From a virus: a DNA stretch of 64,000 nt. The DNA lies in the IMG/VR virus record IMGVR_UViG_3300042878_001497, positions 62,001-126,000 of that record; one strand, given 5' to 3'. Positions 14,486-23,312 of this stretch are shown piece after piece. Each line of letters opens with the position of its first letter. The first letter of the stretch is position 1. A program made the position numbers and the translations under genes. The notes under the pieces were generated by a model. The model was not told where the DNA came from. It searched no databases and was given only the letters and a program-made list of their open reading frames with translations.

Positions 14486-16051
14486 ATGAAAAAGTTGTAC
14501 GTTGTTTTAGCGTTGTTGATGAGCTTTGTCTCAACAGCATCGCACTTAGCGGGTGGTGATATACAATACCGCTACATTGGAGATTCTACCGGAATCGCCC
14601 GTCATTATAAAATCATTCTGAGAGTCTATAGAGATGTTACCGGTATAGCAATGCCCACTACTGAGACAGTAACAATATCCTCAGGATGTTATTCTAACAC
14701 CAACGTTACTGTCAACCTAACAGCCGGAAGCGGGGTTGTATCCCCAACCCTATTTGATTGCGTAAACCCGGGACCTGGTGTGAAGACTCTGGAAGTTTAC
14801 CGGTACACCGGGTATGTAGTACTGCCGGGCAACTGCGGTGACTTTGTATTCTGGTATTCAAATTGCTGCCGTCCTCCTGGAGTAACTAATATCTCAAACT
14901 CAAATGGAACTGGAACCGACGGCTTCTACTTTGATGCTCTACTCAATAACCTTAATGGACAGAACTCATCTCCGATCTTTGTATCGGAGCCTGTTCGGGC
15001 ATTCTGTGTAGCTAATCCTTTCAACTGGAAGCAAAGCTCGGTCGAGTACGATGGAGACTCGGTGGCATACTCTCTGATCAATTGCCGGGAAGGAGCTTAC
15101 CCAAACCAGACTAACATTCCGTTTGACTTTGGATTCAATAAGAATCAACCTGTATCCTCAACCTACTTCAATATCAATCCTCAGACCGGGCAGATCTCTT
15201 TCTATCCTACAACTCAGGAGGTTGATGCACTGTCGGTATTGATTGAAGAATACAGGTATGATTCGCTTTGGGGAGTATGGACTAAGGTAGGTTCAGCCTC
15301 AAGAGATATGATGATATCAATTGCATATAATTGCAATGCAGTAGCGATGCAAGGCGTAAAATACGACCCTACTCAATACCCGGTTGATACAATTACAGGA
15401 CTAAAATATAAAGAAGTAGCATGCGGGGATACAGCCTTTGGACTTAAGTTTCACATTGCCTTAGATGGGTATTCAATTAACGATGTTGATTTTAGAATGA
15501 CCCGGACACAGACCAGCCAACCTGTTGCAATCAAAAAAATCTGGTCTAATGTCGATGTCAATTACGAGACCGACTCAGTACGTATTGTAATGCTCATGCC
15601 CTTTAGTTACGCAGGAGAGTACTACCTCTACTCTAAGAAAGGAAACGATGGAAATACTTTAATGAATAAGTGCGGTATTGAGATGGACGAGTTTGATACA
15701 ATCCTAATCAAGGTAGGACCTTGTCCACCTCCACCACCTCCAGACCCTATCGGTCCAGTTGACGATATTAGGAACGGAGAAGAACCTATTGTTATCCCTA
15801 CGCAACCTATTCTTATCCCGAACGTAGTAACTCCGAACGGAGATAACAAAAACGATCTGTTTGTAATTAAGAACCTAAGCAATCACAGTCCTGCCAGTAT
15901 AAGTATTATGAATAGATGGGGGCAGATAGTCTACACCAATCCAGATTATAAGAATGATTGGGATGGAGGAAATGTAGCAGATGGAGTTTATTTTGGAGTA
16001 TTAGACACCCCAGATCAGTCTTACAGCTTTACAGTTACAGTCCTAAGATAA
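14486..16051 (+). CDS. exported gliding-type adhesin with type B T9SS C-terminal signal
   Basis: 521 residues. Signal peptide at 1-18, cut near STASHLAGGD. The SHLAGGDIQYRYIG start and the cysteine-rich region with CCRPPG (about residue 132) are typical of large secreted proteins of gliding Bacteroidota. The C-terminal 80 residues form a CHU_C/TIGR04131-type domain (VVTPNGDNKNDLFVI, MNRWGQIVY, WDGGNVADGVYF), the type B T9SS signal. A proline run PPPPPPD (about 413) precedes it. I start at ATG 14486, since upstream codons lie in the promoter hairpin. It probably came from a host genome. Confidence 0.85.
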   Translation: MKKLYVVLALLMSFVSTASHLAGGDIQYRYIGDSTGIARHYKIILRVYRDVTGIAMPTTETVTISSGCYSNTNVTVNLTAGSGVVSPTLFDCVNPGPGVKTLEVYRYTGYVVLPGNCGDFVFWYSNCCRPPGVTNISNSNGTGTDGFYFDALLNNLNGQNSSPIFVSEPVRAFCVANPFNWKQSSVEYDGDSVAYSLINCREGAYPNQTNIPFDFGFNKNQPVSSTYFNINPQTGQISFYPTTQEVDALSVLIEEYRYDSLWGVWTKVGSASRDMMISIAYNCNAVAMQGVKYDPTQYPVDTITGLKYKEVACGDTAFGLKFHIALDGYSINDVDFRMTRTQTSQPVAIKKIWSNVDVNYETDSVRIVMLMPFSYAGEYYLYSKKGNDGNTLMNKCGIEMDEFDTILIKVGPCPPPPPPDPIGPVDDIRNGEEPIVIPTQPILIPNVVTPNGDNKNDLFVIKNLSNHSPASISIMNRWGQIVYTNPDYKNDWDGGNVADGVYFGVLDTPDQSYSFTVTVLR

Positions 16052-16052
16052 G

Positions 16053-16085
16053 TTGCTTTTTTAAATAAAAGTTACTATCTTTAGG
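16053..16085 (+). promoter_or_regulatory. promoter, leaderless type
   Basis: TTG, N20, TATCTTTAGG, ending one base before ATG 16087. The transcript would start at or just after that ATG. Confidence 0.7.
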
Positions 16086-16086
16086 T

Positions 16087-16590
16087 ATGTTAGATCTATG
16101 TCCGTTTAAGCCCGTTCACTCGGTAGAGTGGTTGGAGAGTTACTTTGCTGAGAACTGCTACAAGAAGCCTTACGATCGTTTTATGTGGTGGAGAGGTTAT
16201 GTAGCTAAGAAGAAGCCTTTGTTTCCTCAAGCTCATTTCAAGGAGAAGGTTATGAACGGTGACTTTGACTTTCCTCATTATAAGTACGAGGCCGAGTTAG
16301 TAGAGCATAAACTCCGTCATGCCTATATAAATAAAGTTGATATCGTTGGATTTAATGAATCTCAGAGTCTGAATATGGCTCGGTGGAAACGCCTGCTTGA
16401 AGATCATACTAAAGAAGAAGCCAAGCGGTTGGAAGGTATATATAAGGAGTGTAAAAAGAACTACGGCTTATCTCGAGAAAAAGTAGAAGAAGAGATTATG
16501 AACCTGGATGGCGATAGTGTAAAGGAGCTTTACCTAGTACTTGAAAAGAAGTACGGGTACAAGCAAGTAAGCGTTCCTAAGTTCAAATAG
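16087..16590 (+). CDS. hypothetical protein
   Basis: 167 residues, basic and aromatic at the start (WLESYFAENCYKKPYDRFMWWRGY), helical afterwards with lysine/glutamate-rich segments. The -7 box ends one base upstream of ATG 16087, so translation may be leaderless, or may start at methionine 33 (16183). No family recognised. It separates the T9SS cargo genes from the tail fibre genes. Confidence 0.65.
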   Translation: MLDLCPFKPVHSVEWLESYFAENCYKKPYDRFMWWRGYVAKKKPLFPQAHFKEKVMNGDFDFPHYKYEAELVEHKLRHAYINKVDIVGFNESQSLNMARWKRLLEDHTKEEAKRLEGIYKECKKNYGLSREKVEEEIMNLDGDSVKELYLVLEKKYGYKQVSVPKFK

Positions 16591-16610
16591 GTACTCTGCT
16601 ACGAAGGTGC

Positions 16611-16619
16611 TATTTATAT
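16611..16619 (+). promoter_or_regulatory. TATTTATA box, late-promoter candidate
   Basis: CTATTTATAT 26 bases upstream of the tail fibre ATG 16637, with no TTG at the standard distance. Same word precedes lysis and baseplate genes. Confidence 0.35.
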
Positions 16620-16636
16620 GTAAAACCTCTCGTAGT

Positions 16637-17659
16637 ATGCCACTAACTCTAAGACTTGTTAAAGGTTCTGAACTAACCTACTCAGAACTTGATGGCAACT
16701 TTACATACCTGTCCAGCAGCCTTAACTCACTTATAGCAACAGGTTCCGTCTCCAGTAACGTGCTTACGTTTACTAAGGGGGATGGTAGCACATTTAACTT
16801 AACCGTCAATACAGGTTCAGGCGGTGGCGTCGGTGGTGGAACTACTCTAGTTCAAAATTTAACTTCAAACCAGACAGTAGGAGGGGTCTCCCCAGGTGAC
16901 TTATTTACTGCCGGCTCCACTATTGAAGCTCTACTAAGATCAATGCTGATAACTTACATAGAGCCTACTATTAGTAGCTTACTGATTAAACTTGACGGTA
17001 CTACTAGATCAACAGCCACTAGAGATGTAGGTAACTCTTTTACCTGTAACTCAGCTTCATTCCTAGCAACCGTGGATAGCCCAGATGGAAACTATCCAGT
17101 ATCTGCTAGCATTACAGGTTCTGGAGCAGATTCAGGACTACTCCAGGCGTATTTTTCTAACACTCTTTCAGGAACTAACGCCTTTACATTAGGATCTGCT
17201 CTGACGATTAATAGAGCAACTACAGCGGGCAATGTTACGTTTATTGTCAATACTAAGAGTCAGACTACTGCCGATACTCAATCTACAAATACAGGCTTTG
17301 CTTTCTACTGGAGAAACTATTTAGCTGCTAGCTCTACTCCAATTACAGATAACGCCTCAGCTCAGAGTGTTATCAACTCTGATACTGTGACTAGTACCCT
17401 CACCACAACTAAAGCCTGGACTCCAACCTGTGATGCTAATAATAACGACCCTACTAAATACACTTACATAATCTACCCAGCGTCTTATGGTGATTTATCA
17501 AATGTAATTAAAGATGGGGCATTATCGGTAATAACAGCATTCGATAAAGTAGGAGACTTTACCGTGGCAAACGCTTATAGTTCCTCAACTTCATTTAGAG
17601 TATATCAATCAAAACAAAAAGGTGCATTTGGTTCAGGAGTAACATTAACAATATCTTAA
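16637..17659 (+). CDS. tail fibre-like structural protein
   Basis: 340 residues. The N-terminal LRLVKGSELTYSELDGNFTYL is a common opening of phage tail fibre or baseplate-attached adhesin proteins. A glycine-rich hinge (SGGGVGGGT, about 62) follows, then Thr/Ser/Asn-rich beta sequence with few charged residues. ATG 16637 is chosen because this conserved opening starts there. It pairs with the next, larger fibre gene 4 bases downstream. Confidence 0.7.
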   Translation: MPLTLRLVKGSELTYSELDGNFTYLSSSLNSLIATGSVSSNVLTFTKGDGSTFNLTVNTGSGGGVGGGTTLVQNLTSNQTVGGVSPGDLFTAGSTIEALLRSMLITYIEPTISSLLIKLDGTTRSTATRDVGNSFTCNSASFLATVDSPDGNYPVSASITGSGADSGLLQAYFSNTLSGTNAFTLGSALTINRATTAGNVTFIVNTKSQTTADTQSTNTGFAFYWRNYLAASSTPITDNASAQSVINSDTVTSTLTTTKAWTPTCDANNNDPTKYTYIIYPASYGDLSNVIKDGALSVITAFDKVGDFTVANAYSSSTSFRVYQSKQKGAFGSGVTLTIS

Positions 17660-17663
17660 GATC

Positions 17664-19454
17664 ATGGCTATATTTTTTCCTGACATTCTAGAAAATAACA
17701 ACACTAACTACCCGTTAGTTGATGCTACTTCTTTAAAAGGAACTGCATACCCTCTAGCTTCTATTAACAATACTGGAAGTATACCTTCCGATAAGAGGAA
17801 TGTGGGTACGATAGTATTTGATTCTGGATCCGGTAAGTTTTACGGGTTTAAAGGAAGCAGTGTATCTAACTGGAATACTGGTTCTAACTGGATAGAGTTT
17901 GGAAGTGGAAGCGGTGGCGGCACTACTGTAAATCATTTATTTGATAGATGTATTGTTAACGGCTTTACGTACGATGGATACAACGCAGGTATTCTTAATC
18001 TCCAATTTGTTCCTACAGGCAGTACTTTAAATGGCCTGTTCGGTGAAAATCTAGCCTACAAAGTTGGAGATAAAATGATAGTCTACGTAGATGATAAAAA
18101 CTATATTAAGGGTACAGTTAACCAAGTTCCAGGAGGCTTTGGAGTAGGTTCAATTAACGTATTGGTTAACGCAGTTATTGGAACTACTGCGTCTGATGAC
18201 TACTGTATAACATTAGATTTAACTAGAGATTCCTACGTTTATGCTACCCAAACAGGTTCATTCCTATACAGCGGTTCTTACAACAGTACAACTTCCGCAT
18301 TAACATTACATAGTAGTACCAATACCTACAACCTAGACCTATCCGGACTTGCCGGAGGTGGTGGTGGTGGTTTCGCTATCACAGCATCTAATGAAGGTAC
18401 TGTGTTAACTGAGAATGCAAGAACCTTTGATTTCGTAGGTAATGCTGTTACTGCTACTAACGTAGGGTCAGCCGTAACTGTTACAATCAATACAGGATCT
18501 ACATCAGCAACAGACATTACAGCTCTTAACAACTTTACAGGCTCAGCTCAAACAAGCATTACCGGATTAAATACTTTCTCAGGCTCAGCTCAAACAAGCA
18601 TTACCGGATTAAATATTTTCTCAGGCTCAGCTCAAATAAGTATTAATGCATTAAATAGCTTCTCAGGCTCAGCCAACACTAGACTTGGTAGCTTAGAAGC
18701 TGCTACAGGTTCTTACGTTACAAATGCTAGGACAGGTTCATTCTACTACTCGTCTTCAATAAGCAGCAACGTCATTACTTTCAACCAAGGAGACGGAACT
18801 ACAGAAAGTATTACTCTAGTATCTGTACCTAGTGCTTCGTTTGCTCCTAATTTATATAATTCAGACGGTACTTTAACAGCAGCAAGAGAAGTTAACCTTA
18901 GTACTAATGCTCTAAAATTTAATAATACTAACGCTTTCTTTACTGTTAGTGGATCTGATAGAGTAACTTTTAATAACCTCAGTGAAGCTAATTATGGGTA
19001 TGTTGCAGGGTATGACTTAACCGGTATTTCAGGCACACAAGGTCTATTAGGTTACGTAACTGCTTCAAAACTTACAGTAGCTAGTGCTTCACATGCTCCT
19101 AACCTCTACAATTCAAACGGAACATTAACAGGAGATAGAGTTATCACACTCGGAGCTAATAATGAGCTTAGAATACAGCCTGGAACAGGTGCAAGTGAGT
19201 TTAGAATCTCAGACGGTCCTTCAGGTGGACCATTTATCTACGAAGTAGTTGTTAACGGAGCTGGATCGCTTAGAGTTAATAGCCCGGATAGTGCTAGCTT
19301 TGCAACTGATATATTCATAACCTTAGGAAAGGTACTTACACTTCAGCCAACTTCTGTACTTCCGATAGGAGCACCTGTAGGCTCATTTGCAGTATCCAGC
19401 AGTGTTCCTCCTAGACCTTATATGTGGGATGGAACTACTTGGTATGCTCTTTAA
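17664..19454 (+). CDS. large tail fibre-like protein with internal repeats
   Basis: 596 residues rich in Ser, Thr, Gly, Asn. Around residues 290-345 a 14-residue unit, N-F-GSAQTSITGL, is repeated about four times, likely a trimeric coiled shaft. Other duplicated blocks (SFAPNLYNSDGTLTA and SHAPNLYNSNGTLTG) follow, and the end (PPRPYMWDGTTWYAL) is typical of phage fibre tips. Likely host-recognition fibre. The repeats make this gene prone to recombination. Confidence 0.75.
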   Translation: MAIFFPDILENNNTNYPLVDATSLKGTAYPLASINNTGSIPSDKRNVGTIVFDSGSGKFYGFKGSSVSNWNTGSNWIEFGSGSGGGTTVNHLFDRCIVNGFTYDGYNAGILNLQFVPTGSTLNGLFGENLAYKVGDKMIVYVDDKNYIKGTVNQVPGGFGVGSINVLVNAVIGTTASDDYCITLDLTRDSYVYATQTGSFLYSGSYNSTTSALTLHSSTNTYNLDLSGLAGGGGGGFAITASNEGTVLTENARTFDFVGNAVTATNVGSAVTVTINTGSTSATDITALNNFTGSAQTSITGLNTFSGSAQTSITGLNIFSGSAQISINALNSFSGSANTRLGSLEAATGSYVTNARTGSFYYSSSISSNVITFNQGDGTTESITLVSVPSASFAPNLYNSDGTLTAAREVNLSTNALKFNNTNAFFTVSGSDRVTFNNLSEANYGYVAGYDLTGISGTQGLLGYVTASKLTVASASHAPNLYNSNGTLTGDRVITLGANNELRIQPGTGASEFRISDGPSGGPFIYEVVVNGAGSLRVNSPDSASFATDIFITLGKVLTLQPTSVLPIGAPVGSFAVSSSVPPRPYMWDGTTWYAL

Positions 19455-19462
19455 AAAAAAGT

Positions 19463-19494
19463 TTGAACGAAAAGTAAATCTTTATATATTTATA
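19463..19494 (+). promoter_or_regulatory. promoter
   Basis: TTTG with TTG at 19463, N19, TATATTTATA, leader of 20 bases before ATG 19515. Spacing is one base shorter than usual. Confidence 0.55.
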
Positions 19495-19514
19495 TAAAAT
19501 AAAAAGTCAAAACT

Positions 19515-19811
19515 ATGTTAAAACGTTTTTGGAATTGGTTGTTAGGTAAGACTACTATTGACGAGAAGATTGTTGAGAAAGTCGAGCAAGTTCAAGAGAG
19601 AGTTGAAAGAGTAAAGGAAGAAGTAAAAGATGTAGTTGCCGCTGCAAAAGAGGTAGCTAAACAAGCTTCTGACGTTGCTGAAGCTGCTGCAGGTAAGCCA
19701 CGCCGTGGTCGTAAACCAGTTGCAAAAAAAAATGCTCCTGCAGAGACTGCAGCTGTAGCTAAGCCTGCTCCTAAGAGAACTGCTACTAAAGGTCGCAAAG
19801 CTAGTAAGTAG
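19515..19811 (+). CDS. histone H1-like basic protein with coiled coil
   Basis: 98 residues in two parts. Residues about 15-55 are a heptad coiled coil rich in Val, Glu and Lys (EKVEQVQERVERVKEEV). Residues about 58-98 are Ala/Pro/Lys/Arg-rich with KPRRGRKPVAKK and KRTATKGRKASK, like the tails of bacterial H1-like and Hc1 proteins. It may bind DNA non-specifically, for instance to condense packaged or replicating DNA. Composition alone supports this. Confidence 0.6.
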   Translation: MLKRFWNWLLGKTTIDEKIVEKVEQVQERVERVKEEVKDVVAAAKEVAKQASDVAEAAAGKPRRGRKPVAKKNAPAETAAVAKPAPKRTATKGRKASK

Positions 19812-20053
19812 TGAATCAGAACTTAAATGTAAGTCTGGATCAAACCCTTCCGGTAGAGTGTGAGAAGTGCGGAGGTATTTACTTCGAGCAGGCACTACAC
19901 ATCCGCAAGGTATCAGGGCTACTAACCGGCACAGGTCAAACATCCTACCTCCCAATCCCAGTCTTTGCATGCAAGTCATGCGGACACGTCAATACAGAGT
20001 TCTTGCCTAAAGAACTAAAAGACCTGGGGGGAGATGAAAGCAGTACAGATTAG
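19811..20053 (+). CDS. zinc-ribbon protein of a T4-like phage family
   Basis: 80 residues from a GTG start overlapping the preceding stop. Two knuckles, CEKCGG near 17 and CKSCGH near 53, flank a segment with IRKVSGLLTGTGQTSYLPIPVFAC. I have seen this layout in small proteins of T4-like marine phages, where the function is unknown. Likely zinc binding. Confidence 0.7.
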   Translation: MNQNLNVSLDQTLPVECEKCGGIYFEQALHIRKVSGLLTGTGQTSYLPIPVFACKSCGHVNTEFLPKELKDLGGDESSTD

Positions 20054-20135
20054 CGTTCACTTCAACGAGCCGGTATGGATGTACGATGGAATGCAAGAAT
20101 CCATCTACAACGACCACTCTGAAGAAGAAGAGTAA
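20034..20135 (+). CDS. very small acidic protein
   Basis: 33 residues (KAVQISVHFNEPVW..., ending EEEE). It overlaps the zinc-ribbon gene by 20 bases and ends shortly before a terminator. Support is its position and beta-strand-like start only. Confidence 0.4.
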   Translation: MKAVQISVHFNEPVWMYDGMQESIYNDHSEEEE

Positions 20136-20154
20136 GCGTAAGGTATACTTTAAT

Positions 20155-20186
20155 TAGGAAAGGGACTTCTGGTCCCTCTTCCTGTT
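20155..20186 (+). terminator. intrinsic terminator
   Basis: AGGAAAGGGAC-ttct-GGTCCCTCTTCCT, a long near-perfect hairpin, followed by GTTTATATTTATA. It closes the 19.5-20.1 kb unit. The TATATTTA after it looks like a -7 box but lacks a TTG at 20 bases. Confidence 0.7.
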
Positions 20187-20251
20187 TATATTTATAATGG
20201 AATTGTTGTAGGTAATTGTTTTTGGAATTTAAACATAACTTACGACCCTCT

Positions 20252-22186
20252 ATGAAAAAAATCTTTGTAGTACTCGCTGCAATTTTAGGATTAACAGCTC
20301 AAGCACAGAATGGTGCTAATGAGATCCTACCAGCTCCTAACTCATCTACTCCTTACATTCTAGTAGATACTTTGTTTACTCTGGCTAATCACCCGGCCAC
20401 CTACACCGATATCTACGTACACTTTGCTAACCCAACTGCAACACCAGTTAAAGCTGTCCAGTTTAGATTGTTTTACGACAATACTAAATTCTCTGGAGCT
20501 ACCATGTTCTGGGGTCCAACAGCACAGTCGGTATCAGATAAGTACGGATCTTACTTCGATGTAAATGCTAGCGGGTATATCAACGTTGTAGCAACTTACA
20601 CCGGTACCAATACTTCCTATGACTGGAATGATGGTGCGATGTTTAAGTTAAGACTTAATCACGGATCTAACTACAAAGGAGTTACTAACTCAATGGCCAT
20701 CACAGGAGCCAGCTCCTACACCAACCTTGCAACAGTTGGTAGCGGTACCGACGTTACTCTAACCTTATTCAACTACGGAGGTGCATTCCAAATGACTCCG
20801 ATGACTTTCCCAGTCAGAGCTAAGAACGCAGACGGATCACCAGCTCAAGGAGTTTGGTTCTCAGCTGCAAAGAGACTCAAGTCAACTCCTCTTGCAACTT
20901 GGCAGCCAATCTCTTCTGATTCAACTAATGCAGCAGGTCTAGTAGAGTTTACTCACCCTCTTGATACAAACTACTGGCATCTTAAGATCGCTGCTCAGAC
21001 TGACTCAATGTCTGACGGTGGTGCAATCTCAATCACAGACGCCTATAAATTAGCCAACCACGTTACCGGCCAAGATACTTTAGCAGGTATAGAGTGGTAC
21101 GAAGGTGATATCAACCAATCACAGACAGTAACTATCTCTGACGGCTTTGCCGTATTCAATAGATTAGCTCTTCAGTCAACTACCTGGAGTGGATTATTTA
21201 CAGGAGTAAACAACGTTGCAACATTATGGCCTGGTGAGTACGATCCTGCAACTCTAGCTACCGGAGCTCCTAACTGGGCTACTACTCCTAGAAGATACGC
21301 AATCGATACTATTGTTAATAGTCTAGACTCAATCAATCCTTACATCTACGTAGTTGGTGACGCTACAACAACCGGCTACAACAATCCAGCAACAATCCTT
21401 GCTAAGATCAACCCAGCCGGAGGCGGTATCACAGAATACGTTCTAGACCCAGCAGTCTATATGTCAAACAAGCCTGACACAGTTCAGTTTAGATTCCCTA
21501 AGCTAGTACTTACTGCAGACAACTTCGTTGACGTTCCAGTTACTATGTACACATTCGGTAACAAGATTGGAGCAGCTCAGATGGGCTTTGAATACGACAC
21601 CAACATCTTTGAGTTCATCTCAATCGAAGCAGGACCAGTAGCAGCTAAATGGACCAGTCTTATTAGTGTAGAGAAAGGCAGAGTGTTCTGGGCCGGTCAC
21701 GAAGATAAGATGAACCCTGCAGTGCTAGAAGCAATGAGCAATGCATTTACATTCCGCTTTAGAGTTAAATCAATCCTAGGATGGACTTCAGCTCCTCTAA
21801 GAATCTTCGACAAAGCAGCTGGTAACGAAAAAGCAGATGACCTATCAGTTAAGCCTTCTCTTAACGATGGTTCGATCATCAACGGAAGAGCTACTCTAGA
21901 TCCTATTACAACGGAGAAGATCTACGGCTTCCACGTATACCCTAACCCAGTATCGGATATGACCGGTGGATGGGCTATAGCAGAATTCTACACAGAAGAT
22001 AAGCAGCCTCTAACTATGGTGATTGCAAACATGCAAGGTCAAATCCTAAAGGCTGAAAAAATTAATCAAACAGATCTAGGCTTCCAATACAAAGGAATCT
22101 ACCTGGGTGATTTACCAAAAGGTACTTACTTCGTAAGACTGGTTATGAACGACAGAGATAAAGTTTACAAATTAATTAAATTCTAA
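20252..22186 (+). CDS. exported cohesin/dockerin-like protein with type A T9SS signal
   Basis: 644 residues from ATG 20252, where a clear signal peptide begins (MKKIFVVLAAILGLTAQAQ). Suggested layout: a cohesin-like beta-sandwich (about 45-150, VQFRLFYDNTKFSG), an Ig-like segment (about 165-240), a dockerin-like pair of repeats (about 257-305, ISITDAYKLANHVTG and GDINQSQTVTISD), a second cohesin-like domain (about 408-520, AQMGFEYDTNIFEF) and a type A T9SS domain (about 558-644, YPNPVSD, LPKGTYFVRL). These module names are judged by eye and uncertain; the signal peptide and sorting domain are clear. It would be secreted by the host T9SS. Probably a surface scaffold or adhesin. Confidence 0.8.
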   Translation: MKKIFVVLAAILGLTAQAQNGANEILPAPNSSTPYILVDTLFTLANHPATYTDIYVHFANPTATPVKAVQFRLFYDNTKFSGATMFWGPTAQSVSDKYGSYFDVNASGYINVVATYTGTNTSYDWNDGAMFKLRLNHGSNYKGVTNSMAITGASSYTNLATVGSGTDVTLTLFNYGGAFQMTPMTFPVRAKNADGSPAQGVWFSAAKRLKSTPLATWQPISSDSTNAAGLVEFTHPLDTNYWHLKIAAQTDSMSDGGAISITDAYKLANHVTGQDTLAGIEWYEGDINQSQTVTISDGFAVFNRLALQSTTWSGLFTGVNNVATLWPGEYDPATLATGAPNWATTPRRYAIDTIVNSLDSINPYIYVVGDATTTGYNNPATILAKINPAGGGITEYVLDPAVYMSNKPDTVQFRFPKLVLTADNFVDVPVTMYTFGNKIGAAQMGFEYDTNIFEFISIEAGPVAAKWTSLISVEKGRVFWAGHEDKMNPAVLEAMSNAFTFRFRVKSILGWTSAPLRIFDKAAGNEKADDLSVKPSLNDGSIINGRATLDPITTEKIYGFHVYPNPVSDMTGGWAIAEFYTEDKQPLTMVIANMQGQILKAEKINQTDLGFQYKGIYLGDLPKGTYFVRLVMNDRDKVYKLIKF

Positions 22187-22191
22187 AAGTC

Positions 22192-22572
22192 ATGAGTGAA
22201 GAACAAGAAGGCGGAATGTCTAGCGTAAAGAAGACAGTCCTAGGAGTATTAGGTACAGCTGTAACAGGTATTGGTATCTGGGCTACTACTCACATTAATA
22301 GCTTGTTAGGTATTGAGGATGAAGAGGAGACTAAAACTGAGCAGGTAGCTCCTGCCCCGGCTCCAGTTATCGTTAACCTTGAGAACAACAATACCCAGCA
22401 GCAGAACAACTCCGGTGGTGGTACTACTATCATCAAAGAGACTGTTCGTGAAGTACCAGCTCAAGCAGCAGCACCAGCTCCAGCAGCTCCAGCTGAAGAG
22501 AAGAAAGAAACTCCAGCCGAAAGAATGGCTCGCCTTAAAAAGCAGAGAGAAGACCAGAACGCCGGTAAGTAA
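22192..22572 (+). CDS. single-pass membrane protein with Pro/Ala/Glu-rich tail
   Basis: 126 residues. One hydrophobic segment at about 12-38 (VKKTVLGVLGTAVTGIGIWATTHINSLLG), then a disordered region rich in Ala, Pro, Asn and Gln and a charged C terminus. This resembles a membrane anchor with a periplasm-spanning linker. Ends TAATG against the CsgG-like gene, so the two are coupled. Confidence 0.6.
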   Translation: MSEEQEGGMSSVKKTVLGVLGTAVTGIGIWATTHINSLLGIEDEEETKTEQVAPAPAPVIVNLENNNTQQQNNSGGGTTIIKETVREVPAQAAAPAPAAPAEEKKETPAERMARLKKQREDQNAGK

Positions 22573-23312
22573 TGAGAACTAGAAGAGACGAGATTATGGA
22601 AAAGATTTTCGCTCCTATAGGGGTACTTCTGGTTGTAGGTGGAATGTTAGTTGTAGGTACGTTAGCGACCTCATGTAAATCTTCTGTAGGTGTACAACAG
22701 TATACAGCCGAGTTTGAGAAAGCAGAAGCTCTAAATACTCTTCCAGCCTTTACCGGTCAGAAGCAGGTAGTGCAGCTATCTAAGCTTAATGTCAATAAAG
22801 AGCTTTGGGATATGTTCCCTGAGTTAAGAGACAAGAGAGTGGGTATGGGTGTATCGAATAGAATCATTGAGAACTTCGAACAGACCGGTCGCTTTACTTA
22901 CGCTGAAGAGAAAGAAGCAATTCAGAATCAGATGCTTGATGCTTGGGAGACTGAACTAAACGGACTTTCAAATGGCAAGACTCAACTTACAATGGAAGGC
23001 ATTGCCGTTCCTAAGTATGTTGTGTATGCTGAGATCTATGACTTCTCTGTATCATATGCTGAGACTTACGATAAAGGTAAAACAAATAAGACCAATACTA
23101 CTATCATCGGCATTCAGATCCGAATGGTAAATGTGGATAACGGACAGTATATTGTGGCTTCAGGTCAAGGAACTTCAACCCAAGTTGGTGAGGGCTTCTT
23201 TAAGAATCCTCAGATGGGGTTTGATGGTTCAACAGTTGGCGTTGCTACACAACGTGCGTTAGAGGTTGCGACTGTAAACCTCGTCAAGCGCATGGAGCAG
23301 TATGGATGGTAA
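22572..23312 (+). CDS. CsgG-like outer-membrane secretion lipoprotein
   Basis: 246 residues. A long N-terminal hydrophobic stretch ends in a lipobox-like TLATSC, so acylation at cysteine 35 is likely. The body resembles the CsgG family (curli secretion pore): GVSNRIIENFEQTGRFTYAE near residue 95, strand pairs including TTIIGIQIRMVNVDNGQYIVASGQG (about 176-200) and a C-terminal helix VATQRALEVATVNLVKRM. CsgG makes a nonameric outer-membrane channel. I start at 22572, which overlaps the upstream stop; ATG 22596 is possible. It sits among genes for exported proteins. Confidence 0.65.
   Translation: MRTRRDEIMEKIFAPIGVLLVVGGMLVVGTLATSCKSSVGVQQYTAEFEKAEALNTLPAFTGQKQVVQLSKLNVNKELWDMFPELRDKRVGMGVSNRIIENFEQTGRFTYAEEKEAIQNQMLDAWETELNGLSNGKTQLTMEGIAVPKYVVYAEIYDFSVSYAETYDKGKTNKTNTTIIGIQIRMVNVDNGQYIVASGQGTSTQVGEGFFKNPQMGFDGSTVGVATQRALEVATVNLVKRMEQYGW

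Noticed and set aside
19542-19979. 145-codon minus-strand frame
   Set aside because: It covers two well-supported plus-strand genes and gives a Cys/Ser/Leu-rich sequence with no features of a protein.
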